A DNA stretch of 64,000 bases from Mesoterricola silvestris (lineage in GTDB: Bacteria; Acidobacteriota; Holophagae; Holophagales; Holophagaceae). The stretch is taken from assembly GCF_030295405.1 (NCBI RefSeq), contig NZ_AP027080.1, positions 2,790,001 to 2,854,000 of the forward strand, given 5' to 3'. The position numbers and the translations under genes were made by a program. Shown here one piece after another: positions 16,636 to 24,629 of this stretch (the stretch's first letter is position 1; each line of letters opens with the position of its first letter). The notes beneath the pieces were generated by a model. It saw only the letters and a list, made by a program, of their open reading frames with translations, searched no databases and was not told where the DNA came from.

Positions 16636-17703
16636 CTAGGCCTCCCCCGGCGGAAGGCCACCGGCCGGGGGTGAGCCGTGGGATTCCGGGGACCAACCGG
16701 GTCCCCCCGGGACGCGGCGGCCTCCCTCCCGGTCCGGGGTCCCCTCCTCCAGGAGCCCCTGGCACCACCCGGGGCCGAGGCGGTCCAGGGTGAGGCGCAG
16801 CCACCGGTCACCGGGACCGGAAGGGTCCGGCAGGCGCAGGGTCGCCAGGGCGGACCCGGAGGCGCGGCAGCGGGCCAGGGCCTCGGCGACGGCGCCGGCC
16901 TGGGCCCCGAAAAGGGAGGCCGCCGGAACCCCCGGGAGGGCCTCCCGGCCCAGGAGGCGCCCCAGGCCTGGACCCGAGGCCTCCAGGCCCCCATCGGCCC
17001 CCACCAGGAGGAGATGGGCCCTCCCCTCCCGGGCGGCCCGGGGGGGCTCCTTCCACGCCGCCTCCAGCATCCGCTCCAGGAGGGCGTTCACGTCCCGCAC
17101 CAGCTGGCCCAGTTCGTCCCGCGCGTGGCCCTGGGGGATGCCCAGCCGGCCCCCGGCCTGGAGGTCGCGGCTCAGGCCGGCGAGGGGGGCGGCGATCATC
17201 CGGTGCACCGTGAGGGCGAGGCCTCCGGCCAGGATGGCCAGGATCCCCAGGGACCACGCCCGGAAGAGCCCCTCGGCGCGGGCGCCCTGGCGGCGGGCTT
17301 CCCCGGGGTCCGGGACGAGGACCAGTTCGCCCAGAACGGAATCCGGGGCGAAGGGGCTCGGGAGGGGCCGGGAGACCGCGGGGGCCCCGGGACCCGGCGC
17401 CATGCGGCCCGCCTCGGCCAGCACCCGGCCCCCGGCCAGGATGCGGGCGCCCTGCACCGCCGGGGTGCCCAGGAGCCCCCGCACCACCTGGTCGGCCAGG
17501 ACCCCGTCGTCGGCGAAGCACGCGGCGCTGGCCGAGGGCGCCACCACGTCCAGCAGGGTCCCCAGGAGCTCCCGCTGGCGGGCCCGCTCCCGGCGCCGGG
17601 CCAGGGCCCCCCCGCCGGAGCTGAGGGCGGCCAGGCCGAGCGCCAGCGCGATGCCCATCACCCGCAGGGTCGTCCTGGCGACGATGCCGTGCCGGAGGTT
17701 CAC
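16636..17703 (-). CDS. Membrane sensor-like protein: periplasmic domain, HAMP, PAS-like, no output domain
   Basis: A 355-residue inner-membrane protein. Transmembrane segment 1 is near residues 12-32, a periplasmic domain of CHASE8-like length follows to about 185, and segment 2 (SLGILAILAGGLALTVHRMI) leads into a HAMP helix (APLAGLSRDL, then DELGQLVRDVNALLERML). A degenerate PAS-like region forms the tail, which has no kinase, cyclase or methyl-accepting domain. The GTG start overlaps the TGA stop of the preceding gene (GTGA), so translation is coupled. It probably transmits a periplasmic signal from the PstS-like partner to an unknown cytoplasmic effector. The role is inferred from architecture and context. 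Confidence 0.75.
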   Translation of the reverse strand: MNLRHGIVARTTLRVMGIALALGLAALSSGGGALARRRERARQRELLGTLLDVVAPSASAACFADDGVLADQVVRGLLGTPAVQGARILAGGRVLAEAGRMAPGPGAPAVSRPLPSPFAPDSVLGELVLVPDPGEARRQGARAEGLFRAWSLGILAILAGGLALTVHRMIAAPLAGLSRDLQAGGRLGIPQGHARDELGQLVRDVNALLERMLEAAWKEPPRAAREGRAHLLLVGADGGLEASGPGLGRLLGREALPGVPAASLFGAQAGAVAEALARCRASGSALATLRLPDPSGPGDRWLRLTLDRLGPGWCQGLLEEGTPDREGGRRVPGGPGWSPESHGSPPAGGLPPGEA

Positions 17704-18128
17704 GGTTCGGCCCTTTCGGACAGAAGAAGCACGGTGCGCACGCGGCGGTCCACCCGGCTCCGCTCCACGAACCCGATGGCGCCGCGGTTCATGGCCACCA
17801 CCTGCAGGGTCTCCTCGGCGCTCAGGGTCTGGCGCGGGGGCTGGGCCTGGCCGGAGAAGTAGAGGCGGGCCCAGAAGGCCCGCACCTGCGGCAGCGGCAG
17901 GTTGGCCAGGATCTCGTAGAACCTCGCCCGGGGCCCCTCGGGGTGGATCTGTTCCACCGGAAGGGCCACGAGGCCCGAGGGAAGGCGCCGGGTGCGGCCC
18001 ATGAAGAGGTTCGTGGCCTCGGTGCGGGAAAGGCGGCTGACGCCGCTTTCGGGATTGACGATCACCGCCAGGGGCTCCTGCCCCCGCAGGGCGGCCCCCA
18101 GGGCGAGGGCGAGGAGGAGGCGCCTCAT
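17700..18128 (-). CDS. Small PstS-like periplasmic binding protein (142 aa)
   Basis: A short exported protein: the signal peptide RRLLLALALGAALRGQ is followed by AVIVNPESGVSRLSRTEATNLFMGRTRRLPSG in shorter form of the PBP-like fold. It ends with the YFSGQAQPPR and VAMNRGAIGFVE motifs typical of small phosphate-binding-like proteins. It is about half the length of true PstS, covering one lobe plus hinge. It is coupled on both sides: its ATG overlaps the porin stop (ATGA) and its stop overlaps the GTG of the HAMP gene. It is more likely a sensory ligand-binder for the membrane partner than a transporter component, since no pst genes are nearby. Confidence 0.78.
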   Translation of the reverse strand: MRRLLLALALGAALRGQEPLAVIVNPESGVSRLSRTEATNLFMGRTRRLPSGLVALPVEQIHPEGPRARFYEILANLPLPQVRAFWARLYFSGQAQPPRQTLSAEETLQVVAMNRGAIGFVERSRVDRRVRTVLLLSERAEP

Positions 18129-19402
18129 CGTCCACCACCCAGGGTGAAGTCCAGGGTGAGGGAGAGGACCGTCTCCCGGCCGTCCCAGGTGGCGGGCCCT
18201 CCCGGCCTGGGGTTGTAGAAGAGCCCCGTGGCGTCGTGGGAGCGGATGCGGTCCACCTGGACCTTCAGGTCGGCCGTGGGGGCGAAGTCCCACCGGAGGC
18301 CGGCCGACAGGGTGTGCTGGTCCACGCCCCGGCCCCGGGCGAGGGTCCTGAGGGCTTCGGCCAGCCCCCGGGCCGCGGGCGCCCCGGGGCCGGTCAAGGC
18401 AGGCAGGGCTCCCAGGTAGGGCAGCGGGGTCCGCCGGGTGACGTTCCGGGCGAACATCCCGAAGGGCACCACCGGGCCCACCCGGCAGCCCAGGGACGCG
18501 AACCCGCTCCAGGCGGGCTGGAACAGGATGCTGTCGGACGCGGCATGGCTGAGGGCGCCCTGCACCTGCCAGGGATCCCCATCCCAGGCCACGCTCCCGT
18601 TGGCCGAACGCAGGGTCCGCCCGCGGGTGTCGAAGGCGTCCGCGGACGCGGCGATCCCGGGATCCCCCAGGAGGCCCGCGAAGGTCCGCAGATAGCCCTG
18701 CAGGGCCGGCACGGGCTCCGGGAGATTGTTGGGGAACCGCAGGACGGTGCCGCCCAGGCGGGCCCTGAATCGCCCCGCCGTGAACTTCACCGCCCCCCCG
18801 AAGACCCTGCCGCCGCGCACGTCCCACTCGCCCAGGTGATCGGCGGGCACATGGTCCACCAGGGACCCGGCGAAGGCCTTCACCTGGAGCGCGCCGCCCC
18901 CGTCCAGGAGGAAGGTCCACTCGGCGTCCAGCCCGCGCATGCCCGTGAGGGGCACCGGGGCGAAAACCTCCACCGGCGGCCGCACCCAGAGGTAGGTGAA
19001 GCCCACGTTGGCCAGGTCCCCCAGGGGAAGGATATCGAAGCTCAGCAGCCCCGCCCGCACCAGGAGCCCCGGAGAAGCGCTCCAGGCCAGGGAGGCCCAG
19101 GTGGGCCTGGGACGGAAGGTGTTGTCGCTGCGAAGGCGGCTGACCACCTGGAAGGTGCCGAGGAGGTTCTCCCCGATCCTTCCGCTGGCCTGGACCCCGA
19201 AGCGGGTGTCCAGGTCCCAGGCGGTGCGGTCATAGATCCCCTTGGAACTGGAGGCATCCCGGCGGAACCCCACCTCCCGGGTATCGCCCCGGGCCGCCCC
19301 CAGGGTGCCGAAAGCACTGAACTGAAGATTTCGCCCAGGTTCCTGGGCCACAAGCGTGGCCGCCGCCCAGAAAGCCAGGGCCCCTGCACCCCACCAAAGC
19401 AT
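18125..19402 (-). CDS. Outer-membrane porin-like beta-barrel protein
   Basis: A 425-residue exported protein. The start at 19402 has GGAG at correct spacing and gives a clean signal peptide (LWWGAGALAFWAAATLVAQ). The remainder alternates polar and aromatic residues in short beta-strands with frequent turns, and it ends in an aromatic-rich final strand (ETVLSLTLDFTLGG). There is no catalytic motif, and it resembles trimeric porins or the phosphate-porin-like group by general layout only. It is the first gene of a three-gene operon in which each junction is a 4-base stop/start overlap. I infer passage or capture of an anion across the outer membrane; the substrate is unknown. Confidence 0.75.
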   Translation of the reverse strand: MLWWGAGALAFWAAATLVAQEPGRNLQFSAFGTLGAARGDTREVGFRRDASSSKGIYDRTAWDLDTRFGVQASGRIGENLLGTFQVVSRLRSDNTFRPRPTWASLAWSASPGLLVRAGLLSFDILPLGDLANVGFTYLWVRPPVEVFAPVPLTGMRGLDAEWTFLLDGGGALQVKAFAGSLVDHVPADHLGEWDVRGGRVFGGAVKFTAGRFRARLGGTVLRFPNNLPEPVPALQGYLRTFAGLLGDPGIAASADAFDTRGRTLRSANGSVAWDGDPWQVQGALSHAASDSILFQPAWSGFASLGCRVGPVVPFGMFARNVTRRTPLPYLGALPALTGPGAPAARGLAEALRTLARGRGVDQHTLSAGLRWDFAPTADLKVQVDRIRSHDATGLFYNPRPGGPATWDGRETVLSLTLDFTLGGGR

Positions 19403-19522
19403 GAATCTCCAATCAAATGAAGCTTGCCCCTTCAAGATATTGAGTCTTCATATCATTTTCAAACACGAATTTCCGTTTTCGCGCACAAGTGGGTAAGTTC
19501 TTGGATCGAGGTGCCCGCGCCC

Positions 19523-20161
19523 ATGCTCCAGCCCACCGTTCGCTCCCCCTTCCCGCTCACCTGGGGCTTTTCCACCCGGCTGGATGATCCGTCCATCCTC
19601 CCCCGGGTGCGCCTCAAGCAGGTGCACGGGTGCGGGGTGGTGCCCGCCACCGGCGGAATCCAGGCCGCCGACGGCATCTGGACCCGGGAACCCGGATGCG
19701 CCGTGGGGGTGCGGGTGGCGGACTGCGTCCCCGTGCTCCTGGCCGGCCTCACCCCCCAGGGTCCCTGGGCCGCCGCCCTCCACGCCGGATGGCGGGGCGC
19801 CGTGGCCGGCATCCTCCGCCAGGGCGTCGCCGTCTTCCGGAGCCAGGGCGGGCGCCCCGGGGACCTGGTCTGGGCCCTGGGCCCGGCCATCCTGAAGTGC
19901 CACTTCGAGGTGGGTGGGGAGGTCCTGGACGCCGCGGCCCAGGACCCCGCCTGGAACGACGCCCTGGCCACGCCCGGCCCCCGGGGGAAGCCCCACCTGG
20001 ACCTCCATGGGTTCCTGCGGGCCCAGGCGCTGGATCTCGGCATGGACCCCGGGAAGGACGGAACGGTGGCCCGGTGCACGTACTGCGAGCCCGAGCTGCT
20101 GTACTCCTACCGGCGGGGGGATGTGGAGGGGCGGCAGTGGGGCTGGGTGCGCATCGGGTGA
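19523..20161 (+). CDS. pgeF: Purine nucleoside phosphorylase / polyphenol oxidase family protein (YfiH/laccase domain)
   Basis: A 212-residue cytoplasmic protein with the metal-site pattern of the family: LKQVHGCGV, RVADCVPVLL and ALHAGWRGAVAGI supply His, Cys and His ligands. ARCTYCEPELLYSYRRG is near the C-terminus. Members remove misincorporated L-Ser from peptidoglycan precursors (PgeF) and show adenosine deaminase/phosphorylase activity. The ATG at 19523 is preceded by GAGG. Upstream in-frame codons would extend over the divergent porin promoter and are unlikely coding. It is divergent from the porin operon and 60 bp ahead of an MFS gene with its own candidate promoter. Confidence 0.86.
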   Translation: MLQPTVRSPFPLTWGFSTRLDDPSILPRVRLKQVHGCGVVPATGGIQAADGIWTREPGCAVGVRVADCVPVLLAGLTPQGPWAAALHAGWRGAVAGILRQGVAVFRSQGGRPGDLVWALGPAILKCHFEVGGEVLDAAAQDPAWNDALATPGPRGKPHLDLHGFLRAQALDLGMDPGKDGTVARCTYCEPELLYSYRRGDVEGRQWGWVRIG

Positions 20162-20206
20162 GGCGCCGCCGGCGGCTCCCCGCGGGCATTCCAGACCCGG
20201 CCGGTA

Positions 20207-20215
20207 TGCTATGAT
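20207..20215 (+). promoter_or_regulatory. Extended -10 (TGCTATGAT) placing the start of transcription on the MFS ATG
   Basis: TG-n-TATGAT ends 6 bases before the ATG at 20222, so the predicted +1 coincides with the start codon. No ribosome site is present. This suggests a leaderless transcript. Confidence 0.45.
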
Positions 20216-20221
20216 CGGCCG

Positions 20222-21862
20222 ATGACGGAATCGGCACCCGTGCGCACACGGCTCCTGGACCCGCTGGCGTCCCGCATCTTCATGATGGTATGGATCGCCA
20301 ACATGGCCTCCAACGTGGGCACGCAGATCCAGAGCGTGGGCGAGAAGTGGCAGATGGCCCACCTCACCTCCTCGCCCCTCTTGGTGGCGCTCATCGAGAC
20401 GGGGACGACCCTTCCCGTGCTGCTGCTGGGGCTCTCGGCGGGGGCGCTGGCGGATATCGTGGACCGGCGCAGGCTGCTGCTGGGCACCCAGGTGTTCATG
20501 CTGGGGTGCGCGGGGCTCCTTTCGGGGCTCACGTTCCTGCACCAGATCACGCCCATGGTGCTGCTGGTCATGTCCTTCCTCATCGGCACGGGGTCGGCCC
20601 TGAGCATGCCGGCCTTCCAGGCCATCGTGCCCGAGCTCCTGGACCGGGAGCACCTGGCGGGGGGCGTGGCCCTCAACAGCGCCGGCTTCAACGTGAGCCG
20701 GGCCCTGGGCCCGGCCCTGGGCGGGCTCGTGGTGGGGCTCCTGGGCGCGGGCTGGGCCTTCGCGCTCAACGCGGTTTCCTTCCTGGCGGTGGTGGCGGTG
20801 CTGGCCTCCTGGGAGAGGCGGCCCTCCCGGTCCAGCCTCCCCGGGGAGCGCTTCCTGGGGGCCCTGAAGGTGGGCTACCGGTACGCGCGGCACAGCCGGC
20901 CCTTCCAGATCATCCTGCTGCGGGCCCTGGGCTACTCCTGGTTCGCGGGGGTCATCTTCTCCCTGCTGCCCTCCCTGGCCATCCTGAACCTGCACCTGGG
21001 CTCCGAGGCCTTCGGCGCCCTCATGGGGTGCGTGGGGGCCGGGGCGGTGGCCGGCGTGTTCTTCCTGGGGCCGCTGCGGGAGCGCTTCGGCACCAGCACG
21101 ATCCTCGCCGGCTACTCCCTCCTGGCCGCCCTCTGCCAGGGCGTCATGGCCTACGTGCCCCACACCCCCACGGTGGCCCTGTGCCTGTTCTTCTCGGGGG
21201 TGAGCTGGCTGGGGATCCTCTCCACCATCAACACCGCCATCCAGCTTTCCGTGCCGCCCTGGGTGAAGGCCCGGGCCTTCGGCACCTACCATACGGTGTG
21301 GGGCGGCGCCATGGCCCTGGGCGCCGCCTTCTGGGGCGCCCTGGCCCAGCGGGCCGGGATCCGCGCCACCATGGGGCTCTCGGCCCTGGGCATGGTCCTG
21401 GCCCTGGCCGCCCTGCACCGCCTGCGCATCACCGCCTTCGACGAGGACCTGGACCTGGGCCCCCACCACGACGCCCCCCACGCCCCCACGGCCATCCCCC
21501 CCGAAGCCGGTCCCATCCTGGTGCAGATGGAGTACCGGGTGCTCCCGGAACGCCGGGAACGGTTCCTGGCCGCCATGGAGGAGGTGCGCCGCCTGCGCAT
21601 GCGCGACGGCGCCATGCGCTGGGCCCTCTTCGAGGAGCCCGACCGCCCCGGCTCGCCCCGGTTCCTGGAAAGCTGGTTCAGCTCCACCATGGGCGAGCAC
21701 CTCCGCCAGCACCACCGCGCCACCGCCCAGGACCGCGCCGTGCTGGCCGCCGCCTACGCCCAGGTGGAGGACGGCCTTCCCGAGACCCGGCACCTGGTGG
21801 TGGTGGAGGACCACGATTCGAGCCTCCTCCAGCGCATCTGGCAGGGCTGGACCGGGGAATGA
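20222..21862 (+). CDS. MFS exporter fused to a C-terminal ABM-like domain
   Basis: A 546-residue protein. Residues about 15-415 form a major-facilitator transporter of the EntS/DUF894 (MFS_3) type with 11-12 hydrophobic segments. Family signs include the loop GALADIVDRRRLLLGTQ, with its acidic-basic pattern, and SRALGPALGGLVVG. The last 100 residues (VQMEYRVLPERRERFLAAM, then RWALFEEPDRPG, then LESWFSSTMGEHLRQH) look like a dimeric ferredoxin-fold antibiotic-biosynthesis-monooxygenase (ABM) domain, a known fusion in this MFS group. It probably exports a siderophore-like or toxic small molecule across the inner membrane. The substrate and the purpose of the fused domain are unknown. It stands alone with its own promoter. 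Confidence 0.88.
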   Translation: MTESAPVRTRLLDPLASRIFMMVWIANMASNVGTQIQSVGEKWQMAHLTSSPLLVALIETGTTLPVLLLGLSAGALADIVDRRRLLLGTQVFMLGCAGLLSGLTFLHQITPMVLLVMSFLIGTGSALSMPAFQAIVPELLDREHLAGGVALNSAGFNVSRALGPALGGLVVGLLGAGWAFALNAVSFLAVVAVLASWERRPSRSSLPGERFLGALKVGYRYARHSRPFQIILLRALGYSWFAGVIFSLLPSLAILNLHLGSEAFGALMGCVGAGAVAGVFFLGPLRERFGTSTILAGYSLLAALCQGVMAYVPHTPTVALCLFFSGVSWLGILSTINTAIQLSVPPWVKARAFGTYHTVWGGAMALGAAFWGALAQRAGIRATMGLSALGMVLALAALHRLRITAFDEDLDLGPHHDAPHAPTAIPPEAGPILVQMEYRVLPERRERFLAAMEEVRRLRMRDGAMRWALFEEPDRPGSPRFLESWFSSTMGEHLRQHHRATAQDRAVLAAAYAQVEDGLPETRHLVVVEDHDSSLLQRIWQGWTGE

Positions 21863-21893
21863 ACCAGCGCCTCCGCCATTTATCTACAGATCG

Positions 21894-22064
21894 CCCCTTC
21901 TTTATCCTGCCTTTTCCCGTAAATCCTATTCATCCCTGTTACGGCAGGGCCGGTGCCAGGATGGGTCGGCGTTGACGTCCCGTCTGTCTCGACCCATTCA
22001 ATCGCTGGCCCTGCTGGAACGGGGATGAAGAGGATTTTGGGGAAAAAGCAGGATAAAAAAGGGG
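21894..22064. repeat. Palindromic repeat family member R1
   Basis: A 171-bp non-coding palindrome. Arms of about 75 bp pair CCCCTTCTTTATCCTGCC to its complement near 22047-22064 and continue through TTCATCCCTGTTACGGCAGGG. The centre (about 21970-21990) is unpaired. The same core and ends recur at 39612 (R2) and 55601 (R3). It fills the gap between the MFS stop and the convergent O-methyltransferase stop, so it may also act as a two-way terminator. Confidence 0.8.
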
Positions 22065-22071
22065 CAAGCCC

Positions 22072-22731
22072 CTACCGCTTCCTCGCCAGACTGAGCCCGT
22101 CGCCGATGGGCACCATGGACAGATCCACGCGCTCGTCCCCCAGGAGCCTGGCGTTGAGGCGCTGGATGGCGGCGGTGTCCGGGTCCGTGGCGGGATGGGC
22201 GACGCGGCCTCCCCACAGGACGTTGTCGATGGCGATAAGGCCGCCGGGGCGCAGCAGGGCGAGGCAGCGCTCATAGTAGGCCTCGTACGAGGTCTTGTCG
22301 GCGTCGATGAAGGCGAAATCAAAGGTTCCGCCCTGGCCCGCCGCCAGCCTCGCGTCCAGGGTTTCCAGGGCCGGGCCCAGGACCAGTTCGATGCGCTCGG
22401 CGACCCCGGCCCGCTGCCAGTGGGGGAGGCCCAGGGCGGTGTATTCCGCGCTGAGGTCGCAGGCCAGGAGGTGGCCATAGGGCGGGAGGGCCAGGGCCAC
22501 GGACAGCGCGCTGTACCCGGTGTAGACGCCGATCTCCAGCGTCCGGCGGCCTCCCAGGAGCTTCACGAGCAGCTGCATGAACTGGGCCTGCTCGGGGGCG
22601 ATCTGCATGTGGGCGCCGGGAAGCCCGGCGGTGGCCTTGCGCAGGGCGGCCTGCTCCGGGTGCTCCCTCAGGGTGGCCGCCTGCAGGTAGGCCCAGGTGG
22701 CGTCGTCGAGGGGGAGGGTGCGGTTGGTCAT
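22072..22731 (-). CDS. Class I SAM-dependent O-methyltransferase (CCoAOMT/MdmC type)
   Basis: A 219-residue cytoplasmic enzyme. The SAM site is LEIGVYTGYSALSVALAL at about residues 65-82. A metal/substrate site FIDADKTSYEAYYE follows at 141-154, and LRPGGLIAIDNVLWGG at 160-175. These are the signatures of cation-dependent catechol or caffeoyl-CoA O-methyltransferases. It transfers methyl to a hydroxyl of a catechol-like acceptor; the bacterial substrate is unknown. The start at 22731 has a GAGG site. It is divergent from a DMT exporter 60 bp away, which could share a promoter region but not necessarily a pathway. Confidence 0.9.
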   Translation of the reverse strand: MTNRTLPLDDATWAYLQAATLREHPEQAALRKATAGLPGAHMQIAPEQAQFMQLLVKLLGGRRTLEIGVYTGYSALSVALALPPYGHLLACDLSAEYTALGLPHWQRAGVAERIELVLGPALETLDARLAAGQGGTFDFAFIDADKTSYEAYYERCLALLRPGGLIAIDNVLWGGRVAHPATDPDTAAIQRLNARLLGDERVDLSMVPIGDGLSLARKR

Positions 22732-22779
22732 GGGGGCCTCGGAGGTGGGAGAGGATACCAACCCTCCCGCCCCTTTTGG

Positions 22780-22785
22780 TAGTCT
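22780..22785 (+). promoter_or_regulatory. TAGTCT -10-like hexamer exactly 6 nt before the DMT transporter ATG
   Basis: The hexamer fits TANNNT and would start transcription at the ATG (22792). No Shine-Dalgarno is seen, only a G-run. This is the third case of this spacing in the window. Confidence 0.35.
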
Positions 22786-22791
22786 GGGGGC

Positions 22792-23679
22792 ATGGAACGA
22801 ATCCTCGACCGCGTGCCGGAGCGGAGCAAAGGTCTGGCCTACCTGGTCGCGGCCTCCCTCCTGTGGAGCTCCAGCGGGATCTTCATCAAGGTCCTCACCC
22901 TCTCCGCCTTCCACATCGCGTGCTACCGCTCCCTGGTGTCGGCCCTGGCCATCGCCGCCATCCTGGCGCTGCGGGGGCGCCCGTGGACCCTGCCCCGGGA
23001 CCCCCTTTCCGTGGCGGGATCCTGCATCTACGCCTTGGTGCTGGTGCTCTTCGTGGTGGCCACCAAGCTCACCACGGCGGCCAACGCCATCTTCCTGCAG
23101 TACGCCGCGCCCATCTACCTGCTCTTCCTGGAGCCCTGGATCTTCCGCAAGCCTTTCGCCCGCAGGGACTTCTGGGCCGTGGCGGCCTGCCTCGGGGGCA
23201 TGGCGCTCTTTTTCGCCGGCCACCTGGAGAAGGGCGGCCTCGCCGGCAACGTGCTGGCCCTCGTCTCGGGCTTCCTCCTGGCCCTGTTCTCCCTGATCCT
23301 GAAGTGGAAGCGCGAGACCCGGCCCGGCCACGACCCCATCGGCATGGTGGTCCTGGGCAACCTGGTGGTGGCCCTGATCTGCCTGCCCAAGGTGCTCCCG
23401 TCCCCCCAGGTCACCCTGAACCAGGGCCTGATGCTTCTCTACCTGGGCATCTTCCAGCTGGGCATCGCGTACATGTTCTTCACCGCCGGCATGCGCTACC
23501 TGTCGGCCACCGCCGCCCTCATCACCTGCATGCTGGAGGCGGTCTTCAACCCGGTCTGGGTCTTCATCGGCGTGGGGGAGCGGCCCTCGCCCTTCGCGCT
23601 GGCGGGGGGGACCGTGATCCTCTCGGTGATCCTCTGGTACAACCTCCGCAAGGCGCCCGTGCCGGAGCCGGTGGACTGA
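22792..23679 (+). CDS. EamA/DMT-family transporter
   Basis: A 295-residue inner-membrane protein with about ten hydrophobic helices arranged as two EamA repeats. The first opens LAYLVAASLLWSSSGIFIKV and the second begins near residue 155 (GNVLALVSGFLLALFSLIL). The conserved ending TAALITCMLEAVFNPVWVFIGVGE matches RhaT/YdcZ-like drug/metabolite exporters. The likely role is export of amino acids or metabolites; the substrate is not predictable. It is monocistronic by position, divergent from an O-methyltransferase and followed by a palindromic element. Confidence 0.9.
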   Translation: MERILDRVPERSKGLAYLVAASLLWSSSGIFIKVLTLSAFHIACYRSLVSALAIAAILALRGRPWTLPRDPLSVAGSCIYALVLVLFVVATKLTTAANAIFLQYAAPIYLLFLEPWIFRKPFARRDFWAVAACLGGMALFFAGHLEKGGLAGNVLALVSGFLLALFSLILKWKRETRPGHDPIGMVVLGNLVVALICLPKVLPSPQVTLNQGLMLLYLGIFQLGIAYMFFTAGMRYLSATAALITCMLEAVFNPVWVFIGVGERPSPFALAGGTVILSVILWYNLRKAPVPEPVD

Positions 23680-23682
23680 GGA

Positions 23683-23760
23683 CGGCCCACGCATGCCCTG
23701 CCGGGGGCTCCAGGGGCGTTCGGCGGGGCAGGCCTGGGCGGGCCGAAACGTACGGACCCG
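23683..23760. repeat. Short palindromic element related to the 1894-2342 inverted repeat
   Basis: GCATGCCCTGCCGGGGGC at 23692 matches the sequence at 1927. The second half, read in reverse, gives CGGCCCGCCCAGGC, matching 1916 closely. The two halves therefore form one inverted unit of about 75 bp between the DMT and flagellin genes, non-coding. Confidence 0.5.
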
Positions 23761-23762
23761 GA

Positions 23763-23786
23763 CGGGGCCCGGAATCCCGGGCCCCG
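23763..23786 (-). terminator. Strong hairpin downstream of the flagellin gene
   Basis: A perfect 10-bp stem (CGGGGCCCGG / CCGGGCCCCG) with a 4-base loop lies 22 bp beyond the flagellin stop. No T-tract follows on the minus strand, so termination strength is uncertain. Confidence 0.45.
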
Positions 23787-23807
23787 CCGATCCGAGGGTC
23801 AGGTCCG

Positions 23808-24629
23808 CTACTGCAGCAGCGCGAGGACCTGCTGGGCGTTCTGGTTGGACTTGCTCAGGGCGCTGGTCCCGGACTGCTGGAGGATCTGGAACTTGGTGAG
23901 GTTCACCACTTCGTCCGCGATGTTGGCGTCCTGGATCTGGCTCATGGCGGCGGTGAAGTTCTGCACCTGGATGCCCAGCACATCCGACGTGGCGTTCAGC
24001 TGCTGCTCCGAGGCGCCGATGGAGGCGCGCATGGTGCTCACGGAGGCCAGGGCGGTGGTGAGGAGCCCGGCCACGGTGCCGGCGCCGCCGATGGTGAGCA
24101 GGTTGTTGGAGGTGGTGATGCCCAGGGCCGTGACGGCGTCGGGCGAGAGCACCTGCATGTCCAGGTTGAGGATGCCGTAGTCGCCGGCGGCCACCGTGAG
24201 GGTCTGGGGCACGCTGGTGAAGATGGCCTGCCCGTTGAAGTTGGTGTTGTGGCCGATGTTGATCATCGTCTTGACGATGTTCTGGAATTCGGCGTCGAGG
24301 TTGGCGCGGTTGGAGTCGCTGATGGTGCCGGTCTGGGCCTGCTGGGCCAGCTGGGCCGCCCGGGTGAGCAGCTGCGTCACCGAATCCAGGGTGCCGTCGG
24401 CCACCTGCATGTAGGACACGCCGTCGTTGGTGTTGCGCTGGGCCTGCCCGGCGACCTTGATGTCGGCGCCCAGCTTGTTGGCGATGGCCAGGCCCGCGGC
24501 GTCGTCGGAGGCCTTGTTGATGCGCTTGCCGGTGGTGAGCCTCTCGATGACCTGTCCCAGCTGGTTGCCCGAAATGGACAACTGGCGGCTGGCACCGATG
24601 GCGGAGAGGTTGTTCAGGATTGAGCTCAT
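23808..24629 (-). CDS. fliC: Flagellin
   Basis: A 273-residue filament protein. The N-terminal D0/D1 helix is classical (SSILNNLSAIGASRQLSIS, then RLTTGKRINKASDDAAGLAIANKL). The C-terminal helix is DEVVNLTKFQILQQSG, then ALSKSNQNAQQVLALLQ. The variable central domain is short, giving a small flagellin without D2/D3. It is exported by the flagellar type III system and polymerises outside the cell. GGAG precedes the ATG. No other flagellar structural gene is adjacent and no sigma-28 promoter is obvious in the 258 bp upstream, where I see no other feature apart from G-rich stretches. Confidence 0.95.
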   Translation of the reverse strand: MSSILNNLSAIGASRQLSISGNQLGQVIERLTTGKRINKASDDAAGLAIANKLGADIKVAGQAQRNTNDGVSYMQVADGTLDSVTQLLTRAAQLAQQAQTGTISDSNRANLDAEFQNIVKTMINIGHNTNFNGQAIFTSVPQTLTVAAGDYGILNLDMQVLSPDAVTALGITTSNNLLTIGGAGTVAGLLTTALASVSTMRASIGASEQQLNATSDVLGIQVQNFTAAMSQIQDANIADEVVNLTKFQILQQSGTSALSKSNQNAQQVLALLQ

